64,000 nt of DNA from Bog-473 sp963736525 (GTDB lineage Bacteria; Actinomycetota; Acidimicrobiia; Acidimicrobiales; RAAP-2), in assembly GCA_963736525.1 (NCBI GenBank), contig CAVTPF010000001.1:62001-126000 (forward strand), given 5' to 3'. Each line of letters starts with the position of its first letter. The stretch's first letter is position 1. Under the pieces are notes generated by a model. It was given only the letters and a program-made list of their open reading frames with translations. It did no database searches and was not told where the DNA came from. The position numbers and the translations under genes are program-made. Below, piece by piece: positions 24,198 to 32,518 of this stretch.

Positions 24198-25607
24198 TCA
24201 GCCGGGCGACTGCTCGCAGGCCTTGAGCAGCTGCGTCATGCCGTCCTCGATGCCCCCGGCCAGGATGTCGATGTCCTCCGTGGAGTCGTAGTCACCAGTG
24301 ATCCCGAAGTTGACCTCCCCGTCGTAGGAGAAGATGGCGATACCGAGGCGGATCTGCCCCGCCAGCGGCACGTACGGGAAGGCCCGGAGCATCCGCCTGC
24401 CGGCGGCGTAGAGCGGGAACTGGGGGCCGGGCACATTGGTGGTGACGGTGTTGACGTTGCGCTGGCCCGCCCGGGTGGCCAGGCGCATCCCGAGGGCCAG
24501 CAGCATGGGCGGGGCGAACCCCGACATGGAGGTCAGCGCCTCGCCGGCCACCGCCTGCTTGGAGTCCTTGAGATCCTTCATCTGGTCGGTGATCACGTGG
24601 AGCCGCAGGACGGGGTCGTCGATCTCGACGGGCAGCTCGGCGAACATGGCCGAGACCCTGTTCTCGAAGGTGCCGTCGCCCACGGCCTTGCCGGAGGCAT
24701 CCCGCGGCCGGATGGAGACGGGCACCAACGTGCGGACCACGCGCTCGACGTCCTCGCCGCGAGACGCCAGGAGCTCGCGAAAGCCGTTGGTGATGCACGC
24801 CAGCACCACGTCGTTGAAGGTGCCCCCGAGCGCCTTGCGCACCCGCTTGATGTCGTCGACCGACGAGGACGCCCAGGCGTAGCGGCGGTGCGGTCCGAGC
24901 GGACCGTTGAGGCTCGACACGGGCAGGGGCCGCACCAGGCCGCTCAGGGAGAACAGGCCGCCCACCACCTCCATGGCGTGGGCCAGCAGGCGCCGGGCCA
25001 CGCGGGTCTGCGCGCGGGCGGCGCGCACCTGCTCGTACGGCGACAGCACCATGTTCTCCAGCGCGTCGACCACGAGCTGGAGGCCCGACGGCACGGGGCG
25101 GGGTTCCCAGCCGGAGGGCGCGGGGCGTTCGGCGACGGGGCTGACGTCCATGACGACGGCGAGCAGGTCGGTCCCCGACACCCCGTCGACCAGCGCGTGA
25201 TGCGTCTTGGCCAACATGGCCCACCGCCCGTCCTCGAGCCCCTCGACGACCCAGATCTCCCACAAGGGCTTCGAGCGGTCGAGCTGTTGGGCCATGACGC
25301 GGCCGACCAGCTTGCGCAGCTCGCTCTCGCCTCCGGGGGAGGGCAAGGCGGTGTGCCGCAGGTGGTACTCGAGGTTGAAGTGCGGGTCGTCCACCCAGAC
25401 CGGCCGACCGAGCTCGAAGGGGACGAACTTGACCTTCTGGCGATAACGCGGGACCAGATCGAGCTTCGCGTCCACCATCGCCACGATGTCGGCGAACGGA
25501 GGCGGGGGGCCTTCGAAGATGGCGACCGAGGCGATGTGCATGTGGGACACGTGGTCCTCGATGTGGAGGAACGACGCGTCGAGGGGGCTCAAGCGGTCAG
25601 GGCTCAC
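24198..25607 (-). CDS. Wax ester synthase / diacylglycerol acyltransferase (WS/DGAT)
   Basis: 469 residues. The catalytic HHALVDG motif is at 136-142; N-terminal SPLDASFLHIED and C-terminal TVTTNVPGPQFPLY and FGITGDYDS are family hallmarks. It esterifies acyl-CoA with diacylglycerol or fatty alcohol, making storage triacylglycerol or wax ester, and is usually membrane- or lipid-droplet-associated. GTG start is preceded by an AGGGAGGG ribosome site. A patatin-like lipase gene lies 65 bp upstream on the same strand, suggesting linked lipid synthesis and turnover. Confidence 0.94.
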   Translation of the reverse strand: MSPDRLSPLDASFLHIEDHVSHMHIASVAIFEGPPPPFADIVAMVDAKLDLVPRYRQKVKFVPFELGRPVWVDDPHFNLEYHLRHTALPSPGGESELRKLVGRVMAQQLDRSKPLWEIWVVEGLEDGRWAMLAKTHHALVDGVSGTDLLAVVMDVSPVAERPAPSGWEPRPVPSGLQLVVDALENMVLSPYEQVRAARAQTRVARRLLAHAMEVVGGLFSLSGLVRPLPVSSLNGPLGPHRRYAWASSSVDDIKRVRKALGGTFNDVVLACITNGFRELLASRGEDVERVVRTLVPVSIRPRDASGKAVGDGTFENRVSAMFAELPVEIDDPVLRLHVITDQMKDLKDSKQAVAGEALTSMSGFAPPMLLALGMRLATRAGQRNVNTVTTNVPGPQFPLYAAGRRMLRAFPYVPLAGQIRLGIAIFSYDGEVNFGITGDYDSTEDIDILAGGIEDGMTQLLKACEQSPG

Positions 25608-25672
25608 CGACCCTCCCTTCAGAGGCACTTCCGGCTCGCACGCTACTACCGCGGGTGCGGTCCCTCCCGGGG

Positions 25673-26692
25673 TCAGCCGGCGTTCGACGCCGCGAGTGGC
25701 TGCCCCAGGTTGGCCAGGAGGGGCGTGGTGAGGATCCTTCTCCGGGTCTCGTCGTAGGCGGCCTCGATCACGGGCGCGCTGCGGTCCTCGGCCATGGCCC
25801 GGAGGCCCATGACGCGGCGCGACTCGGGGCCGGGCTCCAGGCTGACGACGGTCGTCCCGGCCTCCTCGAGCCGCGCGATCTCCCGCTCCATGCGCCGGTG
25901 CACGGTCCGGCGCAACAGGCCGTCGGCGCCGTTGGCGCTGCCGTGCGCGGCCGACATGGAGGACACGATGACGACGAGGTCGAGGCCCTCCGCCCTGAGC
26001 ACGTCCGCGTTGGTCGCCGAGTGCACACCGCCGTCGACGTACTCGGCCCCTTCGATGGCGACCGGGCGGAAATAACCGGGGATGGCGCACGAGGCCAGGA
26101 CCGCGGGGGCGAGCCGTGCCGGAGGGGCGCCGGGCCGACCGAACACGACGCGGGCGCCGTCGGCGCGCCGCACCGCACAGATGCGCAACCCCTCCGGCCA
26201 GCGGGAGCCCATGTGCTCGTCCAGGCCGCGGGCGCGTTCGGAGATGTCGATCTGCCCTCGCGGCAGCAACGTCATTGCCGCGACCTCGGGACGGAAGGCG
26301 AGGGGCCGGCGGACGGCCCGGGTGATCAGGGCGGGGGACGGCAGGTTCCAGGGGCGGAGCAGCGACCGCACCGACGGTGTCGGAAGCGGAACGGCGTCGG
26401 AGGGCAGGATGCGTTCGAGGATGGCGCCGCCCCGGCGTGAGGTCGGCGCGCCGTACAGCGATGCCGCAAGGTCGGTGGCCGGCACCCCGACCCGCAACGC
26501 AGCGCCCGTCACCGACCCGGCCGAGGTGCCGACGACGACGGCGGCGCTGCGTGCGTCCCAGCCGATCTCGCGCTGCAGCGCTGCCAGCACGCCCGCCTGG
26601 TAGGCCTGCCCGACGACGCCACCGGCCCCGAGCACGAGACCGATGGACGCAGCCTTCCGGCCCCCCAACCCCCCGCGGATCAACTTCATCAC
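25673..26692 (-). CDS. Patatin-like phospholipase
   Basis: 339 residues. Oxyanion-hole GAGGVVGQ (22-29), nucleophile elbow GTSAGS with S57, and the dyad DGGVHS later complete the Ser-Asp catalytic set of patatins. It should hydrolyse acyl lipids. No signal peptide, so cytoplasmic or membrane-peripheral. Start is GTG 26692 or ATG 26689; a GGGGGG stretch lies just upstream. Located upstream of the WS/DGAT gene on the same strand, consistent with lipid remodelling. Confidence 0.9.
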   Translation of the reverse strand: MMKLIRGGLGGRKAASIGLVLGAGGVVGQAYQAGVLAALQREIGWDARSAAVVVGTSAGSVTGAALRVGVPATDLAASLYGAPTSRRGGAILERILPSDAVPLPTPSVRSLLRPWNLPSPALITRAVRRPLAFRPEVAAMTLLPRGQIDISERARGLDEHMGSRWPEGLRICAVRRADGARVVFGRPGAPPARLAPAVLASCAIPGYFRPVAIEGAEYVDGGVHSATNADVLRAEGLDLVVIVSSMSAAHGSANGADGLLRRTVHRRMEREIARLEEAGTTVVSLEPGPESRRVMGLRAMAEDRSAPVIEAAYDETRRRILTTPLLANLGQPLAASNAG

Positions 26693-26724
26693 CCCCCTGT
26701 TCTACCCGTCCGCGCGCAGCTTCA

Positions 26725-26743
26725 CCGAGAACCCGGCTCTCGG
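26725..26743. terminator. Hairpin downstream of the ABC/two-component operon
   Basis: CCGAGA and TCTCGG form a perfect 6-bp stem with a 7-nt loop in the 140-bp gap after the response regulator gene (transcribed leftwards) and before the patatin gene. No U-tract. Confidence 0.35.
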
Positions 26744-26832
26744 TCGATTCCACCTGCGAGGACGCGTGCGGCTCCCCGGTGCAACCGGCCTGACGGATGG
26801 AGGGAATCCCTAAGGTGGGCCGGCCGGGACGA

Positions 26833-27492
26833 TCAGGACTCGAGGAACCGCAGGACCGCGAGCACTCGGCGGTGGTCCTTCTCGGAGACGGGGAGGTCGA
26901 GCTTGGCGAAGATGTTGGCGACGTGCTTTTCGACCGCTCCTTCGCTGACGACCAGTGCGTGGGCGATGGCCGCGTTCGACCGTCCCTCCGCCATGAGGGC
27001 GAGGACCTCGCGCTCGCGGGTGGTCAGGGCCGACAGCGAGTCGGTGCGCCGCGTGGCGCCGAGGAGCTGGGTGACCACTTCGGGGTCCAAGGCCGTACCT
27101 CCGATGGCGACGCGCTCCAGCGCCTCGACGAAGTCCTTGACGTCGGCCACCCGGTCCTTCAGGAGGTAGCCGATGCCGGCGGCGTCGTCGGCCAGGAGGT
27201 CGGCCGCGTAACGAGTCTCGATGTACTGCGAGAAGAGAAGGATGCCGAGCCCCGCGTGCCGGGCCCGCAGATCGAGCGCGAGACGCAGCCCCTCGTCGGT
27301 GAAGGTCGGCGGCATGCGGATGTCGATCACCGCGACGTCGGGCGGGTTCTGGACCACGGAGCTCCGGAGCGCGTCGGGGTCACCCACGGCGCCCGTGATG
27401 ACGAAGCCGCGGTCCACCAGCAGCTGCACCAGCCCGTCCCTCAGGATGGCCGAGTCCTCCGCGATGGCCACCCGCAGCGCGCACGGCATCAT
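26833..27492 (-). CDS. NarL/LuxR-type response regulator
   Basis: 219 residues. Receiver domain with AEDS acidic pocket and phosphoacceptor in VAVIDIRMPP, switch region LLFSQYIET, lysine in YLLKDRV; C-terminal HTH (LTTREREVLALMAEGRSNAAIA, VEKHVANIFAKL). Partner of the upstream sensor kinase: its ATG overlaps the kinase stop by 4 nt (ATGA). Last gene of a four-gene operon with an ABC-2 exporter, whose expression it probably controls in response to an envelope or antibiotic signal (inference from family context). Confidence 0.93.
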   Translation of the reverse strand: MMPCALRVAIAEDSAILRDGLVQLLVDRGFVITGAVGDPDALRSSVVQNPPDVAVIDIRMPPTFTDEGLRLALDLRARHAGLGILLFSQYIETRYAADLLADDAAGIGYLLKDRVADVKDFVEALERVAIGGTALDPEVVTQLLGATRRTDSLSALTTREREVLALMAEGRSNAAIAHALVVSEGAVEKHVANIFAKLDLPVSEKDHRRVLAVLRFLES

Positions 27493-28901
27493 GGCGAGAG
27501 CGGGAGGTCGGCGGTCACGACCGTCGGGCCGCCCACGGGGCTCACGATGGTGAGCCGGCCGTCGACGGCGTGGACCCGGTCGGCCAGTCCGGCCAGACCG
27601 CTCGAGGAGGAGCCGAGCCGGGACACGCCGGCACCCCCCTGGCCGTCGTCGCGCACCACCAGGCGCAGCCAGGTGCCCTGCTGGGCGCAGGAGACCGAGG
27701 CGCGGGAGGCCCGGGCATGCTGGGCCACGTTCGCCAACAGCTCGGCCACGCAGAAGTAGGCGATGGCCTCGACGGCGGGGGTCGGGCGCGTGCGCAGGTC
27801 GACACTGACCTCGGTGGGGACGGCACTGCGGGCGGCCAGCGTGGCCAGCGCGCCCTCCAGCCCGATGTCGAGGGCCGGCGGGTGGATCCCGCGCGCGATG
27901 TCGCGCAGCTCGGCGATGGCCTCCTTGGCGCCCCGGTGGGCCTCGTCGACCAGCTCGCGCACGCGCTCGAGGTCGACGGGTCCGCCGTCCTGCTCCAGCT
28001 TCTCCTTGGCCATGCCCAGCCGCATGGCCAACGCGACCAGCTGGGCCTGGGTGCCGTCGTGCAGGTCGCGCTCGATCCGCCGCAGGGTGGCCGCCGACGC
28101 GTCCACCGTCTGGGTGCGGGCCTGTTCGAGGGAGCGCAGGCGGGCGGCGGTCGGATCGGGCCCGAGGAGCGATGCCATGAGCAGCCGGTCGACATTGACG
28201 AAGCCGCGCATGGCCCAGGGGGCTGCGAAGAAGAAGATGGCGCCGGAGATGAGGATGGCCACGTTGTGCAGGAAGCCCGCGCCCGCGAGGGAGAAGTAGC
28301 CGGGAGGGAACAGGTTGGCCACCAGTCCGAAGGCCGCCGGGCTGCTGGTCCCCGGTGCGAAGAAGGGGTGGGCGAGGCACGCGAGCGCGTCCCACCACAG
28401 GCTGAAGGCCACGTAGAAGCCGAGCATGGTCAAGGGCACCTTGAGGGCAAGGTAGGCGACCGAGCGCCAGGCCACCCGGTCCCGGATCGACGACTGGAGC
28501 CACCCCAGGAACCCGGGCCGGCTGACGAAGGTGTCCGGGTCCGGTATCGCTTCACCGAGCATGCCGCGCGCGAGGCCCCGCATCAGCGTGCCGATGCCGC
28601 GCGCGCTGCGCAGGGAGAGGGCAAGGATGGCGAGCCCGAAGAAGGTGATGGCGAGGACCAGCCCCGCCGCCATGGTGAACCCGACGAACGCGAGGCCGAC
28701 GACGGCCAGCCCACCGGAGACGAGGTAGAAGGCGAGCTCGGCCCACACGCGTCTGGTGAAGGGCTCGCGCCAGATGCGCCGGCTCACGCCCCGGACGCGG
28801 GCGGCCTGCTCCTCGCTGACGGCCAGCGACAACTCCCGGCCCATCAGTCGCACCCGGACGCCGCTTTCCTCGGCCTCCGGCGCGGCTTGCTCCGCCGTCA
28901 T
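27489..28901 (-). CDS. Sensor histidine kinase with putative membrane sensor domain
   Basis: 470 residues. The first ~250 residues contain about four hydrophobic helices in the arrangement of the actinobacterial putative-sensor domain; a HisKA_3 dimerisation helix follows with the phospho-histidine in RRIERDLHDGTQAQL, then an HATPase with LANVAQHARAS (N box), RDDGQGG (G1) and GLAGLADRV (G2). Its start overlaps the permease stop by 4 nt and its stop overlaps the response regulator start by 4 nt, so production of transporter, sensor and regulator is coupled. Confidence 0.93.
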   Translation of the reverse strand: MTAEQAAPEAEESGVRVRLMGRELSLAVSEEQAARVRGVSRRIWREPFTRRVWAELAFYLVSGGLAVVGLAFVGFTMAAGLVLAITFFGLAILALSLRSARGIGTLMRGLARGMLGEAIPDPDTFVSRPGFLGWLQSSIRDRVAWRSVAYLALKVPLTMLGFYVAFSLWWDALACLAHPFFAPGTSSPAAFGLVANLFPPGYFSLAGAGFLHNVAILISGAIFFFAAPWAMRGFVNVDRLLMASLLGPDPTAARLRSLEQARTQTVDASAATLRRIERDLHDGTQAQLVALAMRLGMAKEKLEQDGGPVDLERVRELVDEAHRGAKEAIAELRDIARGIHPPALDIGLEGALATLAARSAVPTEVSVDLRTRPTPAVEAIAYFCVAELLANVAQHARASRASVSCAQQGTWLRLVVRDDGQGGAGVSRLGSSSSGLAGLADRVHAVDGRLTIVSPVGGPTVVTADLPLSP

Positions 28902-29695
28902 GCGTCCCTCCGCCGCAACAGGACGGCGCCGAGCCATATGACCGCGGCGGTGTAGGCCGACATCAGCAGGAAGCCTAAGGTGGCGGAGAGGAAGCCGGGC
29001 TGCGGCACGACCGCCGCCACGGAGTTGGCGTAGATCACCTCGGGGGCGAAGCGACCGGGACTCCCGTTGCCGTGCTGGAGGAGGATCGGCAGGAGCAGGG
29101 TGGCGCCGACGAAGGCGGCGATGGCGCCGGCGGTGTGGCGGATGATCGTTCCGAGGCCAAGCCCGAAAAGGGCCACCAGCGCTAGGTAGGCGCCCGATTC
29201 GACGACGGCGCGCAGCACGCCCGGTTGCCCGAGCGTGGCGGTCGGCGCGCCGCCGCTCGAGAGCACCGCGGAGCCGACGAAGTACGAGCCAAAGCTGAGC
29301 ACCTCGCCGAGGACCAACGCCAGGAGTCCGACGACGATGACCTTGGCGGACAGGAGGACCGAGCGCTGCGGCGTCGCCGCCAGGGACGAGCGCATGGTGC
29401 CGGTTCCGTACTCCCCGGTGATGACCAGGATCCCGAGGATCCCGATGACCAACGAGCCGAGGGCAAGGCCCGCCATCGTCTGATTGGTCGGGTCGAACCC
29501 CTGGTACCAGCGGGCCGGGTGGTGGGTGGCGCTGTGGGCCGAGAACACGCAGACCGCGAGCGTGCCGACGACGGTGGCGAGGAGGGCCCACGTGGTCGAG
29601 CGCAGCGAGGTCAGCTTCGTCCATTCGGCGTTGACGGCCTGGCGCAGGCCGGCTTGCCGCTGGAGCCGGAGTGCCGAGGTGGCGGCAAGGGTCAT
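28898..29695 (-). CDS. ABC-2 family transporter permease
   Basis: 265 residues with about six hydrophobic helices; N-terminal QAVNAEWTKLTSLRSTTWAL is the typical start of actinobacterial ABC-2 permeases that accompany drug or bacteriocin exporters. AAAGGA ribosome site 6 nt before ATG. It follows its ATPase gene by 25 bp and overlaps the kinase gene by 4 nt. Substrate unknown. Confidence 0.88.
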   Translation of the reverse strand: MTLAATSALRLQRQAGLRQAVNAEWTKLTSLRSTTWALLATVVGTLAVCVFSAHSATHHPARWYQGFDPTNQTMAGLALGSLVIGILGILVITGEYGTGTMRSSLAATPQRSVLLSAKVIVVGLLALVLGEVLSFGSYFVGSAVLSSGGAPTATLGQPGVLRAVVESGAYLALVALFGLGLGTIIRHTAGAIAAFVGATLLLPILLQHGNGSPGRFAPEVIYANSVAAVVPQPGFLSATLGFLLMSAYTAAVIWLGAVLLRRRDA

Positions 29696-29720
29696 GGCGT
29701 GTCCTTTCGGGAGTGACCGG

Positions 29721-30641
29721 TCACGAGGAGACGGGCGAGGGGCTGGCGGCGCGGTACTCGACGGTGTCGCTGGTGAGCTCCATGAAGGCGTCCTCGAGGG
29801 ACGCCCGCACGGTGGTCAGCTCGTGGACCGTGAGGGACTGGGCGGCGGCCAGTTCACCGATGGCAGCGGAGGGCATCCCCGTGACCACGATGGCCCCGCC
29901 GTCAACCGTCGGTCGTGCGCCGACCCGGTGCAGTGCGCTGACGAAGCGCTGGGGTGTCGGCGTGACGATCCGGACAGACTCCGACGCGTTCCGGGCGACG
30001 AACTCTTCGACGCTCGTCTCGGCGATGAGGCTGCCCCGACCGATCACCACGAGCCGCTCGGCCGTCAGCGACATCTCGGTGATGAGGTGGCTGGAGACGA
30101 GGACGGTCCGGCCCTGCCGGGCCAGGTCGCGCAGGAAGTGGCGAACCCAGCGGATGCCTTCGGGGTCGAGGCCGTTGACGGGTTCGTCGAAGAGCAGCAC
30201 CCCCGGATCACCCAGGAGCGCGCCGGCGATCCCGAGGCGCTGGCCCATGCCGAGCGAGAACTTCCCCGCCCGCTTTCCGGCCACGGCGGTGAGGCCGACC
30301 AGATCGAGCACCTCGTCGATCCGCGCGGCTGGGATGTCGTTGGTCTTGGCCAGCCAGCGGAGATGGTCCCGGGCGCTGCGGCCCGGGTGGAAGGCCTTGG
30401 CATCGAGGAGTGCGCCTACCTCGCGCAACGGCCACCGGAGATCCTCGTAGGGCACGCCGTTGACCGTGGTGGACCCCGAGTCGGGCAGGTCGAGGCCCAT
30501 GATCACGCGCATCGTGGTCGACTTGCCCGAGCCGTTGGGGCCCAAGAACCCGGTGACGACTCCCGGGGTGACCTTGAACGTGAGGTCGTCGACGGCCACG
30601 GTGGTCCCGTAGCGCTTGGTCAGGTGGTGAGAGACGATCAC
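29721..30641 (-). CDS. ABC-2 transporter ATP-binding protein
   Basis: 306 residues. Walker A GPNGSGKST, Q-loop, signature FSLGMGQRLGIA, Walker B VLLFDEPVNGLDPEG and H-loop VSSHLITE are all present; the C-terminal ~80 residues form the extra domain common in BcrA/DrrA-type exporters. GTG start with a GAGGAG ribosome site 8 nt upstream. First gene of the four-gene ABC/two-component operon; a 131-bp gap upstream should hold its promoter. Confidence 0.92.
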   Translation of the reverse strand: MIVSHHLTKRYGTTVAVDDLTFKVTPGVVTGFLGPNGSGKSTTMRVIMGLDLPDSGSTTVNGVPYEDLRWPLREVGALLDAKAFHPGRSARDHLRWLAKTNDIPAARIDEVLDLVGLTAVAGKRAGKFSLGMGQRLGIAGALLGDPGVLLFDEPVNGLDPEGIRWVRHFLRDLARQGRTVLVSSHLITEMSLTAERLVVIGRGSLIAETSVEEFVARNASESVRIVTPTPQRFVSALHRVGARPTVDGGAIVVTGMPSAAIGELAAAQSLTVHELTTVRASLEDAFMELTSDTVEYRAASPSPVSS

Positions 30642-30772
30642 GGTGTGGGCTCCTCGCCGGGCCGGGGTAGTGGTCCCGGCCGTCTGTTCCCAAGGTACGG
30701 ATCGCCGGCCCCGATGAGAATGCCGCTACCGGGCGTCTGGCACTGGTGCTAGCCCCAGTTCGCCTCGGGTCG

Positions 30773-32518
30773 TCAGCCCGAGCCCGCCGCGGGCGATCCC
30801 GGCCAGGCGGGATAGGACGGCGCCAGGTCGGGCGGCGAGGAGTAGCTGGTGACCGAGCCGGGCAGCGAGAACATGGGCACCGGGCCGACCGGCACGGCGC
30901 CGGCCTTGTAGCGCGCCCCGCCGTTGACGTAGCGCATGAGCCCGCTGGCCACGACGCCCTCCTCGTCGGGGCCCTTCGCGGTGGCGTCGTACCACAGGAA
31001 GGTGTAGTCGGCGGGCGACGAGTAGCTCGGCAACGGAGCCGCACCCTGGTAGCCGTAGGCATCGAGCGGGGACGTGGGGCCGCCCCCGGCGGGCGGGGCG
31101 CGGAACAAACCGGTGGTGAAGGTGGACGGGGTGAGGTCGGGCCCGGCGAGCTGGACGCCCTCGAACAATTGCTCAATGGGCGGGATGATCGCTGGCGCCG
31201 CCAGCGAGGGCGGTGAGGTGCGGGCGCCGTACCACCAGTGGTAGAGCCGGTCGGCGTCGCCGACGGCGACCGGTGTGGGCACGCCCAGGCTGGTGACCCC
31301 GAACGCGTGTGACCACTCGGCCTGGTCGTAGTAGCGCCCGAGAGTCGAGGTGTCCGTGAGGACGATGCCCGTGATGATCCACTCGGGGAAGTAGCCGACG
31401 TGGGCGCAGGCCTGGGTGAGGTAGATCGGCATGATGGGGTCGCCGGCGAAGATGACGCTCGTCGCGCCCGACGACTTCAGCTTCTCGGCGAGAGTGGCGG
31501 CCTGGGTCGGCAGCGTGGTGAGGTCCAGCGTGTAGGTGAGGTCGGTGGGCGACGCCATGCTGACGCGGCCCGCCCGCAACTTCTGGGTGAGCGACGCCGT
31601 CAGCTGGGCGAACCCCGGCCCGGGCGGCTCTGACGTCTCGCTCACCACGATGAACTTGCGCTTCTGGCCATGCAGGGCGGGGTCGCCGGCCCAGACGGCG
31701 TCCTTCCCGTTCAGCTTGGCCACGACGTAGTCGATCGTCTCGAAGAGTGACGTGTCCGCGGTCGGCAGGTTGGCCCACTGGAAGGGGGCATTGAGCTTGA
31801 GCTCGCCGTAGGTGGACGAGTCGCCGCACGCCATGCACAGCACGTGCAGACTGGCCAGCTCGTCCTGGTAGGCGGTGGTCTCGCCGGGGCCGTTGATGGA
31901 CGCAAAGGCGTGGAGCTGCTGGGCGACGGTGATGGCGTCGGCGTGGGCGGCCACCGGATCGTTGTCAGCCCCGGAGGCGGTGAAGGGGATCAGGTTGATG
32001 TGGCGCCCGTACAGTTCGTAGACCTTGTTGAACATGGCCACGTAGGCCTGTGCGGTGGCAAGCCCCTGGGCGTTGGTGCCGGCCGCGCCCGAGACCGTCG
32101 CCGCGAGCCCGCCCGGCTGGGGCTGGTAGTAGACGACGTTGATGGACGAGCCGGACACGCCGGAGGAGGTGGCGCCACCGTTGTGGGTCGGGGTGACCAC
32201 CGGCACGCAGGGCGGGGCGTACACGCTCGGCATCTTCAGCCGTCCAGTCTTGTGGTCGCACTCGGGGCCCCAGTCGTAGTCGGCGGCGCGCCCCGCCTTC
32301 TCGGCCACCGCGTAGGTGATGGGCACGGACGTGCGGGCGACCTGCTGCGCGGTGGTGACTGGCGTCGTGGTCGACGTCGTGCCCGAGTGCTCGCGCACGG
32401 TGGCGGACACGCCGGCGGCCACCAGCGCGGCGACGATCAGGACGACCGGGGCGGCGATGCGGAGCCGGCTGACCCGTGGCCAGGGCCGTTCCGTCGCCCG
32501 CGGGTCCGGGTCGCTCAC
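30773..32518 (-). CDS. Membrane-anchored periplasmic-binding-type protein of the Liv-like importer
   Basis: 581 residues. A hydrophobic helix at about 22-42 without a cleavage or lipobox motif suggests a membrane anchor; a Ser/Thr linker follows, then a type 1 periplasmic-binding fold (INVVYYQPQPGG, VAMFNKVYELYGRHINLI, SVIFAGDPIMPIYL). Two CxxC-like pairs and extra cysteines occur. It is the only candidate ligand receptor for the linked LivHM/LivFG importer: its ATG overlaps the stop of the MFS-LivF-LivG gene by 4 nt. Ligand unknown; amino acids, amides or aromatic acids are typical. Confidence 0.85.
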   Translation of the reverse strand: MSDPDPRATERPWPRVSRLRIAAPVVLIVAALVAAGVSATVREHSGTTSTTTPVTTAQQVARTSVPITYAVAEKAGRAADYDWGPECDHKTGRLKMPSVYAPPCVPVVTPTHNGGATSSGVSGSSINVVYYQPQPGGLAATVSGAAGTNAQGLATAQAYVAMFNKVYELYGRHINLIPFTASGADNDPVAAHADAITVAQQLHAFASINGPGETTAYQDELASLHVLCMACGDSSTYGELKLNAPFQWANLPTADTSLFETIDYVVAKLNGKDAVWAGDPALHGQKRKFIVVSETSEPPGPGFAQLTASLTQKLRAGRVSMASPTDLTYTLDLTTLPTQAATLAEKLKSSGATSVIFAGDPIMPIYLTQACAHVGYFPEWIITGIVLTDTSTLGRYYDQAEWSHAFGVTSLGVPTPVAVGDADRLYHWWYGARTSPPSLAAPAIIPPIEQLFEGVQLAGPDLTPSTFTTGLFRAPPAGGGPTSPLDAYGYQGAAPLPSYSSPADYTFLWYDATAKGPDEEGVVASGLMRYVNGGARYKAGAVPVGPVPMFSLPGSVTSYSSPPDLAPSYPAWPGSPAAGSG

